64,000 bases of DNA from Clostridiales bacterium (GCA_029265405.1 JAJUJI010000003.1:124001-188000); one strand, 5' to 3'. Shown: positions 22,665 through 31,548, counted from the first letter of the stretch. Notes: generated by a model from the letters alone, not told the origin. Numbers and translations are program-made.

Positions 22665-24956
22665 TCAGCCGTCCGACGCCGCGTCCGACAAAAGCACGGA
22701 GGCCGCGGCCCACAGCGCCATGAAAAGCGTCACGTTTCCGACGGAGGCCGACTGGAAGGCGGAGCGCGCCAGCGCGAAGAAAACCAGCAGGAGGCCAAGC
22801 GCGGAGCCGGCCGCCGACATGATGAGCAGCCTGCTCGCCCCGGCTACGAAGCGCCTTGCCGTCTGGGCCAGCTCAACGAAGCGGCCCAGGGAGTCCCTGC
22901 TCATGACAGCGGCGGGGCCCGCGTCCCCCGCTCCCGTCTCGCCCTCCGAGGACAGGGCGAACCTTTCCTCATAGGCCGGGAAGCTGAAGCTCTCCGTGGG
23001 TATCTTGAACTTGGTCTTGAGCATGGCGGGGCTTATGTTGAAGTCCCTCACGGCAAACAGAGGGGTCAGGCCGGAGCGGAGCAGCGACACCAGCGAGTTT
23101 TGCACCATGTCCACCGGGGTATAATTTATTATGAACACGCCCGCCAGCTCCCCGCCTATGGCCGAATACACGGCCCCCGAAACGTCCAGGTTAGGCGGCA
23201 CGCGGATGCCCATGAGGTTCATGAAGGCCGGAGTGCCCACAAGGACATTATTGCCCTTAATCATCGCGCCTATGCCGCCTCCCTCATAGAAGGAGAAATC
23301 CTCGACCCTGTAAATCGGGCAGGCGTATTCGCGCAGCAGCTCCCCGAAGATTCGCGACAGGATGGAGCCGGAGGCTACAATAAGGCTGCCGGTATAGGAG
23401 ATGACCGTTTCCACCGGCGCGCTCGAGAGGACTTTAACGCCGTTGAGCGAAACGGTGCTTTCCGGAAACAGATCCGAATCCCTGATGACAAGGCCCGAGG
23501 CTCCGCCCGCCTCCTTAGCCCCGGCCCAGCCGGCTATGGCCGCCCCGCCGTCTGCCAGACGCCGGGCCGCCAGCGAAAAGGGACGGGCGTAGGCCAGCGC
23601 GGCGGTCATGGAGGCCGCCGCGGCCGACATCGCCGCAAGGCAGTGGAAATATGTCCTGCCGGAATTCACGGCGTCGGCAACCAGCGCGAAAAGCAGCGAC
23701 GCGGCAATCAGCATAGGCGCCAGCAGGGCGTAGGCCCTGTCGGCGGCGCTCGGGGCGCCGCATTTTGATATGAAGCCCGCGGTCGGCCCCAGCCGCCTGC
23801 GCAGCACGGTCTCCCCGTCCTCCCCGCGCTCCTCGGCGGAAACCACGGTCGGCAGCCTTGCCGCCTTGAGTGTCTTGAGGGTGGCGCGCCAGGCCGTCCT
23901 CTTCATTTTTTCACCCAGCATATTGAAAAGCAGGGTGCAGGCGGCCGCCGCGCAGTAGGGCTGCCCCGTCCAGTCGGCCCCGCCTATTATGATGGTTACG
24001 GCGTCGAGCACCGAGGCCAGGCAGGCGAAGGCCGAAAGGCTGGCCGGGCTGAGCCTGCCCCTGAATGCGTCCTCCACACCCCGCACCAGCGCGTCCACGC
24101 CCAAAAGCATTGCCGCCAGCAGCAGCATAAGAAAGGAAGCCGCCTGCCTGAGCCTGTCGTCCGGCAAAAGCAGCGGCACGCGGATTCCCGCATGCCCGGC
24201 AAGGAGCAGCAGCGCCATTGCGGCGCAGAGGACGAATACCATAGCCGTCCTCCTGCGGAGGGATGGGATGCCGGAGGCGTATGTATTCAGGGCCTCGCCC
24301 ACGCTCAGCTCCGGACCCCGCGCGGGCTTTTTTTCGTCCTCGGCCCCGCCCTTTCCCGCATTCCTCTCCGCCCTTTGCCGCCGGGCCTCGCGCCCTGCCC
24401 TGCGCCGCTCGTCTTTTCCAAGAGCCCTTTCTATCTCGGCCTTAAGCTCGGCGCTGCGCGCCGCGCTTAAGGAGGCGTACAGCTCCCCCTCCTCTCCGGC
24501 GGCACGCGGCATGGAGGCCGGCTCCGGCTCGGGCTCCGGCTCGGGCTCCGGCTCCGGCTCGGGCTCCGGCTCCGGCTCCGGCTCGGGCTCCGGCTCGGCA
24601 AGCAAGTCGCCGTCCGGGGGGGCCGCCTCCTCCGACTTTACGGGCGGCTCCGGCGCGCCGTCTGCGGGGTCTGCATGCCCGGCTGTCTCCGGCTCCCTGG
24701 GCCTGCCGAGGACGGCCGCGATGTCCTCCAGCCTAGCCTCCGGCTCAGGCTCCTCAGGCCGGCCCTCCTCATTCAGCTCGTTCTCCACGCTGAGCCGCAT
24801 TTCCCTTATGATGGCCTCGGCCTGCCTTTCAAGCTCCTCCTTGGACAGCCTGCGCTCGTTGCGTATGAAAGCCTCGCTCTTATACTCGGCAAGTATGGCT
24901 TCCAGAGCATATTCGCGCCCTTCTTCGCTATTAACCTGTTCGAGCAAGTCCGTCAT
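22665..24956 (-). CDS. Large membrane protein with degenerate P-type-ATPase-like core and Glu-Pro repeat
   Basis: A 763-residue protein. Residues 1-~235 are cytoplasmic, charged, and contain (EP)13 at 121-146. Several membrane helices follow (about 238-258, 270-290, 305-340, 408-430, 438-458) and a pair near the C-terminus. The region from about 480 resembles P-type ATPase P/N domains: LVIRDSDLFPESTVSL stands where DKTGTLT is expected, EGGGIGAMIKGNNVLVGTPAF looks like the N-domain nucleotide fold, and LRSGLTPLFAVRD stands where the GDGxND region begins. The phosphorylated Asp motif and the GDGxND motif are absent, so it cannot be a normal pump. Function unknown. The gene lies just downstream of rlmB in the same direction. 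Confidence 0.7.
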   Translation of the reverse strand: MTDLLEQVNSEEGREYALEAILAEYKSEAFIRNERRLSKEELERQAEAIIREMRLSVENELNEEGRPEEPEPEARLEDIAAVLGRPREPETAGHADPADGAPEPPVKSEEAAPPDGDLLAEPEPEPEPEPEPEPEPEPEPEPEPEPASMPRAAGEEGELYASLSAARSAELKAEIERALGKDERRRAGREARRQRAERNAGKGGAEDEKKPARGPELSVGEALNTYASGIPSLRRRTAMVFVLCAAMALLLLAGHAGIRVPLLLPDDRLRQAASFLMLLLAAMLLGVDALVRGVEDAFRGRLSPASLSAFACLASVLDAVTIIIGGADWTGQPYCAAAACTLLFNMLGEKMKRTAWRATLKTLKAARLPTVVSAEERGEDGETVLRRRLGPTAGFISKCGAPSAADRAYALLAPMLIAASLLFALVADAVNSGRTYFHCLAAMSAAAASMTAALAYARPFSLAARRLADGGAAIAGWAGAKEAGGASGLVIRDSDLFPESTVSLNGVKVLSSAPVETVISYTGSLIVASGSILSRIFGELLREYACPIYRVEDFSFYEGGGIGAMIKGNNVLVGTPAFMNLMGIRVPPNLDVSGAVYSAIGGELAGVFIINYTPVDMVQNSLVSLLRSGLTPLFAVRDFNISPAMLKTKFKIPTESFSFPAYEERFALSSEGETGAGDAGPAAVMSRDSLGRFVELAQTARRFVAGASRLLIMSAAGSALGLLLVFFALARSAFQSASVGNVTLFMALWAAASVLLSDAASDG
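24519..24596. repeat. Hexanucleotide repeat coding (Glu-Pro)13
   Basis: Thirteen near-perfect copies of CGGCTC / GGGCTC in a row inside the degenerate P-type-ATPase-like gene. Codon alternation (CCG/CCC for Pro) breaks perfect identity but the tract could still gain or lose units by slippage; any such change keeps the frame. Confidence 0.85.
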
Positions 24957-25014
24957 GAACGCAGCTCCCGTCGTTTATCCGGCGCTGGACGGGGGAGTCC
25001 GTCCCTGCCGCCGG

Positions 25015-25776
25015 TCACAGTCTTTGTCTTACGGCTTCGTACAGCGCCACCGCGGCGGCGGCCGAAGCGTTCAGCGAGGCTATTTTGCCGCGCATAGGAA
25101 TGGATATGAGGAAGTCGCAGGCCTCCCTCGTCAGCCGCGAAAGACCCCGCCCCTCGGAGCCTATGACTATGGCCGCCCCGTCCCTGAAATCGGCCTGCCA
25201 GAGGCTTTTTCCGCCCTCTGCCGCCGTTCCGTATATCCATACGCCCCGGCTTTTGAGCTTTTCCAGCGCCGAGGCGAGATTCGCCACCCTCGCCACCGGC
25301 AGATGCTCCACCGCCCCGGCCGAGGTCTTTTCCACCACTGCCGTGACGCCGGCGCTCCTGTGCCTGGGTATGACGACCCCGTGGGCGCCGGCCGCCTCCG
25401 CCGTCCTGATTATGGCTCCAAGGTTATGCGGGTCGGTTATCTCGTCGCATATGACTATCAGGGGCTTCTCGCCCGCAGCCTCCGCCGCCCCGAGAATGTC
25501 CTCCACCGAGGCGTATTCCTTCGCCGCGGCCACGGCTATTACTCCCTGGTGCGAACGCGTCAGGCTCATCATGTCCAGCTTGCGCCTGTCCACCTCGGAA
25601 ACGGCCGCGCCCGCCGCCCTGGCCCGGGCGGCAATGAAGCCCAGGGCCTTGTCCGCCTCGCCTCTGGCTATATACACCTTGTCCAGCGGCCTGCCGGCCT
25701 TGAGGGCCTCCATGACCGCGTTTTTGCCTTCTATGCGCCCCTCGTCGGGCGCTTCGTCCCGCCTGTCCCCGTTCAT
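25015..25776 (-). CDS. rlmB: 23S rRNA (guanosine-2'-O)-methyltransferase, TrmH/SpoU family
   Basis: Methylates the ribose of a 23S rRNA guanosine (G2251 in E. coli numbering). An N-terminal substrate-binding domain (IEGKNAVMEALKAGRPLDKVYIARG) is followed by the knotted SPOUT domain with DEITDPHNLGAIIRTAEAAGAHGVVIP, IVIGSEGRGLSRL and ISIPMRGKIASLNASAAAAVALYEAVR, the three TrmH motifs. The ATG at 25776 follows AAAGGA at ideal spacing and gives 253 residues; an ATG five codons upstream is possible. Its neighbour in Firmicutes is often cysS/mrnC, not seen here. Confidence 0.93.
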   Translation of the reverse strand: MNGDRRDEAPDEGRIEGKNAVMEALKAGRPLDKVYIARGEADKALGFIAARARAAGAAVSEVDRRKLDMMSLTRSHQGVIAVAAAKEYASVEDILGAAEAAGEKPLIVICDEITDPHNLGAIIRTAEAAGAHGVVIPRHRSAGVTAVVEKTSAGAVEHLPVARVANLASALEKLKSRGVWIYGTAAEGGKSLWQADFRDGAAIVIGSEGRGLSRLTREACDFLISIPMRGKIASLNASAAAAVALYEAVRQRL

Positions 25777-25883
25777 AAAAATCCTTTGCATTCCGTATTT
25801 TGAAATTCACAGTGCATTCTAACACATACTACATGCCAAAAAAAGCATTTTTTCAATAAGGGCGGCAAAAAGCCGCCTTTTAA

Positions 25884-25912
25884 TGGACTTTTTGCCCGGC
25901 CTGGCGTATACT
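25884..25912 (+). promoter_or_regulatory. Candidate promoter of the rhomboid-fold gene
   Basis: TGGACT (25884-25889), 17 bases, TATACT (25907-25912), about 55 bases before the ATG at 25968. A short GGCGGC-A5-GCCGCC stem with four T (25861-25881) precedes it. Confidence 0.5.
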
Positions 25913-25967
25913 GCTCGCAGGGCCGCCCGGCCACTTACGACAGCGAAAGGACTGAGGATTTCGTCTT

Positions 25968-26822
25968 ATGTCATTTTTCAATAAGTTCAACAGGCTGGTG
26001 GACCGGTTCTGCTTCAGGCATCCGGGCTTCGGCATCCGGAATATGATGCTGTTCATTATTATAGGAAACGCCGCGGTATACCTGTTTTCGCTCATGGACA
26101 CCACCGGCAGCTTCCTGTACTACCTGTATTTTTCGCCCGCCCTGGTGCTGAGCGGCCAGCTCTGGCGGCTCGTGACCTTCGTCTTCGTGCCGGAGGCCAC
26201 GAATCCCCTGTTTGTGGCCCTGTTCCTGTACTTCTACTATTTCATAGGCTCGGCGCTGGAGCGCCAGTGGGGGGCGGGCAAGTTTACGCTCTACTACCTG
26301 TCCGGCATGGCGCTGACCGTCGTTTACGGCTTCATAGCGGGAGCCGTCTCGGGCTTTTCCGCTCAGCTCTACATCGGGGCAAGCTATATAAACCTATCCA
26401 TGTTCTTCGCCTTCGCCACCTATTTCCCGGACACCACCATGCTGCTGTTTTTCATCATCCCCGTAAAGATAAAGTGGCTGGCCTACATCAACGCGGCCTT
26501 CTTTATCGTATCCATGGTCATGGGCAGAACCCTGCTGCCTCTGGTGGGCATAGTCAACTACCTGCTCTTTTGCGGGGATCTGCTGCTGCCTTCCATTAAA
26601 ATTTTGAAATACCGGAGCTCCGCAAACGTTGTCAATTTCAAAAGGGCGGCGAGGCAGGCGAAACGGCGGCAGGAGAGGGCTCCCTATACCAGAAAGTGCG
26701 CCGTCTGCGGCAGGACGGACGCGGAGCACCCGGAGCTGGAATTCCGCTACTGCTCCAAATGCGAGGGCTACCACTGCTTCTGCCAGGACCATATAAACAG
26801 CCACGTCCATTTCAAGGAATAG
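25968..26822 (+). CDS. Rhomboid-fold membrane protein lacking the catalytic dyad, with C-terminal zinc-finger-like tail
   Basis: A 284-residue polytopic membrane protein. Six hydrophobic segments between about 25 and 215 follow the rhomboid order: the W-R-L-V-T-F-V-F segment (about 66-73), the loop LERQWGAGKFTLYYLSG and a GAS-Y-x-x-L helix followed by YFPDTTMLLFFIIPVKIKWLAY. In active rhomboids the GxSG serine motif and a His in the last helix form the dyad; here GASG reads GASY and the last helix (VNYLLFCGDLLL) has no His, so proteolysis is unlikely. The tail CAVCGRTDAEHPELEFRYCSKC plus nearby Cys/His could bind zinc. Function unknown. Confidence 0.8.
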   Translation: MSFFNKFNRLVDRFCFRHPGFGIRNMMLFIIIGNAAVYLFSLMDTTGSFLYYLYFSPALVLSGQLWRLVTFVFVPEATNPLFVALFLYFYYFIGSALERQWGAGKFTLYYLSGMALTVVYGFIAGAVSGFSAQLYIGASYINLSMFFAFATYFPDTTMLLFFIIPVKIKWLAYINAAFFIVSMVMGRTLLPLVGIVNYLLFCGDLLLPSIKILKYRSSANVVNFKRAARQAKRRQERAPYTRKCAVCGRTDAEHPELEFRYCSKCEGYHCFCQDHINSHVHFKE

Positions 26823-26839
26823 CGCGGAGCCTGATGCGG

Positions 26840-26867
26840 GGAAGGGCCTTGCGGCCCTTCCTTTTTT
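26840..26867 (+). terminator. Terminator of the rhomboid-fold gene
   Basis: A perfect 9-bp stem GGAAGGGCC / GGCCCTTCC with a TTGC loop, then six T. 18 bases after the stop codon. Confidence 0.92.
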
Positions 26868-26886
26868 GTTCCGCGAGGGCCCGGCC

Positions 26887-28308
26887 TCAGGCGCAGAGGT
26901 CGATGATGACCTGGGCGAAAATTTTGCAGGCGGCTAGCAGGTCTTTAACGCGCAGGCGCTCGTTGGCCCCGTGTGGATTGGCCTGGAAGCCGGGCATGGC
27001 CGCGCCGAAGGCGACGCCGCCCTCTATGCCGTGCACATAGGTGCCGCCGCCCATGGACAGGCACTCGCCCCTGTTTCCCGTATACGCCTCATAGGCCCTG
27101 AGCAGCGTTTTGACAAAGGGGCTGTCCGCCGGCGTATGGTGCGGAGGCGACATTTCGCCCGACACCTCGAAACCTGCCTCTACGAGCCTGGCCTCGACGA
27201 CCCTTTTGCAGTTTTCATCGTTTGCGCAGACGGGCACTCTCGCGTCGAAGCGCCCGGCTATGCGCCCGGAATCCATCTCCAGCAGCGTGAAGGCCAGCGT
27301 CAGCGGGCCGGATATCCCGTCCTCCATGGCTATGCCGGCGGCTGAGCCCCGCCAGTCCCCGTGGGGAAAGAGCGCGCCCAGCCGCCTCAGCGCCCTTGCC
27401 GAGCCGCACTCGGCCAGCGGCAGTGCGGCCAGCAGCTCAAGCAGCGCCGTCAGCGCGTTGAGGCCCAGCTCCGGCGTGGAGGCGTGGGCCGAGCGGCCCT
27501 CGACGGCAATCTCCGTTCCCGCGTCCGTTTCCTTCAGCCTCAGCCCGACCCCCAGTCTTTCGGCGGCGGGGCGGCACAGGGCCTCGACCGCGCCCAAGTC
27601 AAGCCCCGCGACGACGGCTGCGGCCTCCGCCGGCACCACGTTCAGCCTTTCGCCCCCCGAGAGGCTCAGCACCCTCGGCAGGGCCGCTTCCCCGGCGGGA
27701 TCCAGCCTGAAGGAAAAGCTCGGCCTGTAGAGGCCCTTTTCCACGTTGTAGACCGGGAAGGAGGCGTCGGGCGAAAAGGTGTTCGGCGCCGGCTTATTAC
27801 GCCGGTAATAATAGGCGATGTCGCGCGAGCCGGACTCCTCGTCCGTTCCCAAAATGAGCCTGGCGTTCCTCCTCATCGCGATGCCGGACTCGCGGCACAG
27901 CTCCCTTGCGCACTCCATGGCGTAGACGGCGGCGACGGCCGGGCCCTTGTCGTCGTCCGCGCCGCGCCCGTAGAGGCAGCCGTCCTTCACGACGGCCCTG
28001 TACGGCTCCGTTTCCCAGCCCTCGCCCTCGCCCACCACGTCCAGATGGGCCAGTATGTCCAGCGCCGCCTCGCAGCCGTTGATGTCCGCCGTAAGCACGT
28101 AGCCCTCGTGGTTTCGTACGATGAGGCCGCGCTCGCGGCATATTTCCATGGCCTCCCTCAGGGCGGCCGCCGGGCCCTCCCCGAAGGGCATGCCCTCCCC
28201 GGGCTCGCCGGCGACGCTCCTTATCGCCACAAGCCGCGAGATGTCGGCTATGATGTCAGCCTCCCTGCCGTCCACCCATTTTTCTATTCTCTCTTTTATA
28301 TTTTCCAT
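26887..28308 (-). CDS. pepV: PepV-type dipeptidase (peptidase M20)
   Basis: A zinc aminodipeptidase of 473 residues, the normal PepV length. Metal and catalytic segments are all present: LAHLDVVGEGEGW (metal His and Asp), YGRGADDDKGP (bridging Asp), ILGTDEESGSRD (catalytic Glu pair) and late GFQANPHGANERL (metal His). The central lid domain carries the transition-state His in SAHAS. It has no signal peptide, so it hydrolyses dipeptides in the cytoplasm after peptide uptake. It ends near the terminator of the convergent rhomboid-fold gene and lies downstream of the SLH gene in the same direction (24-base gap). Confidence 0.93.
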   Translation of the reverse strand: MENIKERIEKWVDGREADIIADISRLVAIRSVAGEPGEGMPFGEGPAAALREAMEICRERGLIVRNHEGYVLTADINGCEAALDILAHLDVVGEGEGWETEPYRAVVKDGCLYGRGADDDKGPAVAAVYAMECARELCRESGIAMRRNARLILGTDEESGSRDIAYYYRRNKPAPNTFSPDASFPVYNVEKGLYRPSFSFRLDPAGEAALPRVLSLSGGERLNVVPAEAAAVVAGLDLGAVEALCRPAAERLGVGLRLKETDAGTEIAVEGRSAHASTPELGLNALTALLELLAALPLAECGSARALRRLGALFPHGDWRGSAAGIAMEDGISGPLTLAFTLLEMDSGRIAGRFDARVPVCANDENCKRVVEARLVEAGFEVSGEMSPPHHTPADSPFVKTLLRAYEAYTGNRGECLSMGGGTYVHGIEGGVAFGAAMPGFQANPHGANERLRVKDLLAACKIFAQVIIDLCA

Positions 28309-28332
28309 ATTATTCCTTTCACTCCGGCCCCG

Positions 28333-29436
28333 TCAGCCGCCGGCTTCCTCAAGCATGGCGACAAGCCTTACGGCCACGGCGCAGAGCTCGGCCCTCGTCG
28401 CCGTGCCCTTGGGGTCGAACACGCCGCTGCCCTTGCCGGTCATTATCCCCAAATCGGCGGCTTTTACTACTCCCTCGGCCGCCCAGGAGCTGATTTCGCC
28501 CGCGTCGGCAAAGCGCTCTATGCCCGTCCCCTGCCCCTCGCAGGCTATCCCCGCGTAAGCGGCGAAGCGGCTTATAATAACGGCCATCTGCTCCCTTGTG
28601 ATGGCGCTGTCGGGATAGAACCTGCCGCCGTCGCCCTGCGCGAGGCCCGCCCCGGCGGCCCAGGCCACGTAAGGCCCGTACCACGCGGCCATGTCGGCGT
28701 CCGAAAAGCCGCTCTCGGCGTAGGCGGAGGTGTCGGCCCGGCAGAGCCTGCCCAGTATCGTAACGAAGGCGGCCCGCGTTACCGGGGCCGAGGGCGCGAA
28801 CCTGTGCCCGCCCACTCCGTTGACTATGCCCTGCCCGGCAAGCTCAAATATGTATTCCGCCGCCCAGTGGTCCTCGCCCACGTCGAGAAAGCTCTCCCTC
28901 AGCGGTATCTGGCCCGAGGCCTCGTATTTGTAATAGCCGTCCGCCATGCCCCAGGAGCCGTCCTCGTACAGCCTTACATAGGCCGAGCTCTTCTCGGCGG
29001 CGAAGTATTTGTTGCTCAGCCTGAGCAGCTCGCCGCTTTTGCAGGTTTCTCCGGTGGATATGTTTATCACCTCGCCCGAGGTGATATAGAGCCTTCCCGT
29101 TCCGGAGAAAAGGATGAAGCAGCAAAACTCGTCCAGAGTAAGCACCCCGCCCTCCTTGAAGTCCAGGCTCGTGAATTTCGGCGCGTATGAAAAGCCCGTC
29201 CTGGGGGTCGCGATGGCGCCCAGCCTCTGCGAGGCCTTTTGCTCCACCGCCCCAAGCGCGGCCCTCGTCCTGCCCTCGGCCAGGCCGAGCAGCTTGTCGG
29301 TCACGGCGCCCTTCAGGCAGCTCAGGGAAACCAGCGGGTCGTCGGCCCCGCCCGCAACCGCGGCGGCGGCGAGCAGGCTCAGGCCGGCCAGCAGCAGCGC
29401 GGCGAGCAGAGCGGAAATGAATCTTTTCAACTTCAC
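28333..29436 (-). CDS. S-layer-homology (SLH) domain surface protein
   Basis: A 367-residue exported protein. From GTG at 29436 it has a signal peptide (KLKRFISALLAALLLAGLSLLAAAAVAGG). Residues about 75-190 form a unique N-terminal domain, and three SLH repeats follow: HWAAEYIFELAGQGIVNGVGG, WYGPYVAWAAGAGLAQGDGG and SWAAEGVVKAADLGIMTGKGSG, each with T-R-A/E-x-x-A-V-x-I helices. SLH triplets bind pyruvylated secondary wall polymer. The GTG is chosen because AAAGGA lies just upstream and the signal peptide then starts correctly; the frame runs further upstream without sense. Confidence 0.88.
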   Translation of the reverse strand: MKLKRFISALLAALLLAGLSLLAAAAVAGGADDPLVSLSCLKGAVTDKLLGLAEGRTRAALGAVEQKASQRLGAIATPRTGFSYAPKFTSLDFKEGGVLTLDEFCCFILFSGTGRLYITSGEVINISTGETCKSGELLRLSNKYFAAEKSSAYVRLYEDGSWGMADGYYKYEASGQIPLRESFLDVGEDHWAAEYIFELAGQGIVNGVGGHRFAPSAPVTRAAFVTILGRLCRADTSAYAESGFSDADMAAWYGPYVAWAAGAGLAQGDGGRFYPDSAITREQMAVIISRFAAYAGIACEGQGTGIERFADAGEISSWAAEGVVKAADLGIMTGKGSGVFDPKGTATRAELCAVAVRLVAMLEEAGG

Positions 29437-29575
29437 GGCTTCCTTTGTTTCAATGATATGTACCAGCTTAGCACATAAAGCGTTTTTTTTCAACCGCGCG
29501 CGGCCGGCCGCGCTATCACCCGCGGCGGCGGCCGCGCATATTACTGTATTGACTATGATTGCAGGAGCTTGGGAC

Positions 29576-30616
29576 ATGAATGAAAATATAAGGCAAAGCT
29601 TTTTTTTGGGGGCAAACTCCTACGGCGGCTTTTGCTCGCTGTACCGCGAATATGTCTTATCAGGCGATATGGAGCGGCTTTACATACTCAAGGGCGGAGC
29701 CGGCTGCGGCAAATCCACCTTCCTTCGCGCGGTGGCGGATAAGCTCTCCGCCGAAGGCTTCGCCGTCAGGCTGATATACTGCTCCGGCGACCCGGACTCG
29801 CTGGACGGGATAGACGTCCCCGCGCTGAAAACCGCCGTTTTCGACGGCACCGCGCCCCACGTGCTGGAGCCCGAGTACGCGGGCGAGCGGGATTTTTACA
29901 TCGACCTCAGCCGCTTTTACAAAAAGAGTACAAGCGGTCTGAAGGAGCTTGCCGACGGCTGCAGGGCGAAATATAAAAGAGCCTATTCCTATCTCGCGGC
30001 GGCCGGCAGCCTGAGCGGGGCGCTTGCGATACCGGAGGAGGCCGCGGCGGCCATAGGCCGCAGGGCGGGCGGCATAATAGCCCGCGAGCTTAAGAAAACC
30101 GGCAGAAGGCGGGGCAGGACCGAGCGCCTTTTTGCCGACGCCTTCACCTTCAGGGGCTTCGTTTCGCATCTCGACACGCTGACGGGCGCCTTAACAAGGA
30201 TAATAAGCCTTGACAACGCGGCGGGAGCCGCCAAATATCTGCTGGCTCCCATAGCCGAGGCCGCCGCCGCCAGAGGCTACGACCTGATAGTCTGCCCATC
30301 CCCCCTCGCGCCGGAGGAGCCGCGCCACCTCATACTGCCTGAGCTGTCCCTCGGCTTTGTCAGCGCGCGAGGCGGAAGACGGCTGCATCTGGACAAGACC
30401 GCGCTCGATGCCATGGGCGCGGACGAGAGGCAGAGCTTCAGGGAAACCCTGGCGCTAAGGGAGCAGGCTCTCTTAAAGGCCCAGGCCGAGCTGAAAGCCG
30501 CCAAGGCGCTGCACGACGAGCTGGAGGCGCGCGTCAATCCCAACGTGGATTTCGGCGGAATAAGGGATCTGGCCGCCGAGTACGCCGGGCTTATCCTTTC
30601 GGAGCTGAAGGCCTGA
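29576..30616 (+). CDS. P-loop ATPase-like protein (PRK06851 type), unknown role
   Basis: A 346-residue cytoplasmic protein beginning NIRQSFFLGANSYGGFCSLYREYV, which precedes a Walker A motif GGAGCGKST near 43-51. Then LIYCSGDPDSLDGIDVPAL and FDGTAPHVLEPEYAGERDFYIDLS follow; the last resembles the family in which the ATPase ends on a conserved P-H-x-x-x-P pattern. The C-terminal half shows DLIVCPSPLAPEEPRHLILPELSLGFVSA. Families of this type are conserved in spore-forming Firmicutes without known function. ATG at 29576 has AGGAG eight bases upstream; the open frame further upstream lies antisense to the SLH gene and is rejected. Confidence 0.78.
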   Translation: MNENIRQSFFLGANSYGGFCSLYREYVLSGDMERLYILKGGAGCGKSTFLRAVADKLSAEGFAVRLIYCSGDPDSLDGIDVPALKTAVFDGTAPHVLEPEYAGERDFYIDLSRFYKKSTSGLKELADGCRAKYKRAYSYLAAAGSLSGALAIPEEAAAAIGRRAGGIIARELKKTGRRRGRTERLFADAFTFRGFVSHLDTLTGALTRIISLDNAAGAAKYLLAPIAEAAAARGYDLIVCPSPLAPEEPRHLILPELSLGFVSARGGRRLHLDKTALDAMGADERQSFRETLALREQALLKAQAELKAAKALHDELEARVNPNVDFGGIRDLAAEYAGLILSELKA

Positions 30617-30654
30617 GCGCGCAGCAAAAAAACGCAAAAGGCCGCTTTACGCCC

Positions 30655-30683
30655 TTGCAAGGCCCCGTCGCCGGTGATATACT
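30655..30683 (+). promoter_or_regulatory. SigA-type promoter of proBAC
   Basis: TTGCAA (30655-30660), 17 bases, TATACT (30678-30683), about 58 bases before proB. I see no T-box or other riboswitch in this short leader. Confidence 0.7.
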
Positions 30684-30741
30684 TAAGCTTAATATTCAAG
30701 GGCTTAACGGCAAATATTTACAGGGTTGTTGAGGCTTACAT

Positions 30742-31533
30742 ATGAAAAAGGACTACAAATGCATAGTCGTCAAGGTCGGCACCTCGACGCTGACGCATAA
30801 GACCGGCAAAACGAACATAAGGCGCATGGAGGAGCTTGTTTCCGTCCTGTCGGACCTTATGAACTCCGGGCGCAGGGTGGCCCTTGTCACCTCGGGGGCC
30901 ATAGGCGTCGGCATAGGAAAGCTCGGCCTTGAAGCGAGGCCGTCCGATACGGCGGGCAAGCAGGCCGCGGCCACGGTGGGCCAGTGCGAGCTGATGTTCA
31001 TGTACGACAAGATGTTCTCCCAGTACGGCCACACCGTGGGGCAGCTTTTGATAACGCGCGCCGACATGGACAACGCTAAGCGCCGCTACAACCTTCTTCA
31101 GACCTTCGACAGGCTTTTCAGCTTCGGCGCGATACCGATTATTAACGAAAACGACGCCGTCGCGGGCGAGGAGAGCGTCTACGGGGACAACGACAGGCTG
31201 TCCGCCGCCGTTTCCACCCTGATCGCGGCCGACGCCCTGATAATACTCACGGAAACCGACGGGCTTTACACCGCCGACCCCTCGGTCAGCGAGGAGGCCA
31301 GGCGCATACCCGTCGTCGAGGAGATAACGGACGAGATACTCGCCTTCGCCGAAGGCACCACGACAGGCCTCGGCACCGGCGGCATGGCCACCAAGCTCGT
31401 CGCCGCCGAAATATGCACGAGGGCCGGCATAGATACCTATATAATATGCGGGAAATCGCCCCGCGACATCTACGAGGTGCTCGACGGGGGCGACGTCGGC
31501 ACCTATTTCAAGGCCAAGGGCCAGGACCAATAA
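30742..31533 (+). CDS. proB: Glutamate 5-kinase
   Basis: Phosphorylates glutamate in the first step of proline synthesis. The 263-residue form has only the amino-acid kinase domain: VVKVGTSTLT, VTSGAIGVGIGKLGL, PIINENDAVAG, GDNDRLSAAVSTLIAADALIILTETDGLY and GTGGMATKLVAAEI. The C-terminal PUA domain present in many ProB proteins is missing, as in other short clostridial forms; the feedback-inhibition pocket is in the kinase domain. Operon proBAC: gap of 15 bases to proA. Start ATG follows TGAGG. Confidence 0.96.
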   Translation: MKKDYKCIVVKVGTSTLTHKTGKTNIRRMEELVSVLSDLMNSGRRVALVTSGAIGVGIGKLGLEARPSDTAGKQAAATVGQCELMFMYDKMFSQYGHTVGQLLITRADMDNAKRRYNLLQTFDRLFSFGAIPIINENDAVAGEESVYGDNDRLSAAVSTLIAADALIILTETDGLYTADPSVSEEARRIPVVEEITDEILAFAEGTTTGLGTGGMATKLVAAEICTRAGIDTYIICGKSPRDIYEVLDGGDVGTYFKAKGQDQ

Positions 31534-31548
31534 AGGGAGGCGCAGAAT

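Noticed and set aside
24519-24596. CRISPR-like or satellite repeat
   Set aside because: Units are 6 bases, contiguous, without spacers, and encode Glu-Pro in frame.
29114-29575. Upstream in-frame extension of the P-loop ATPase gene
   Set aside because: Runs antisense through the start of the SLH gene; the ATG at 29576 has a good ribosome site and the conserved N-terminus.
30617-30741. T-box or riboswitch upstream of proBAC
   Set aside because: Leader after the promoter is only about 50 bases; no specifier stem or T-box sequence is seen.
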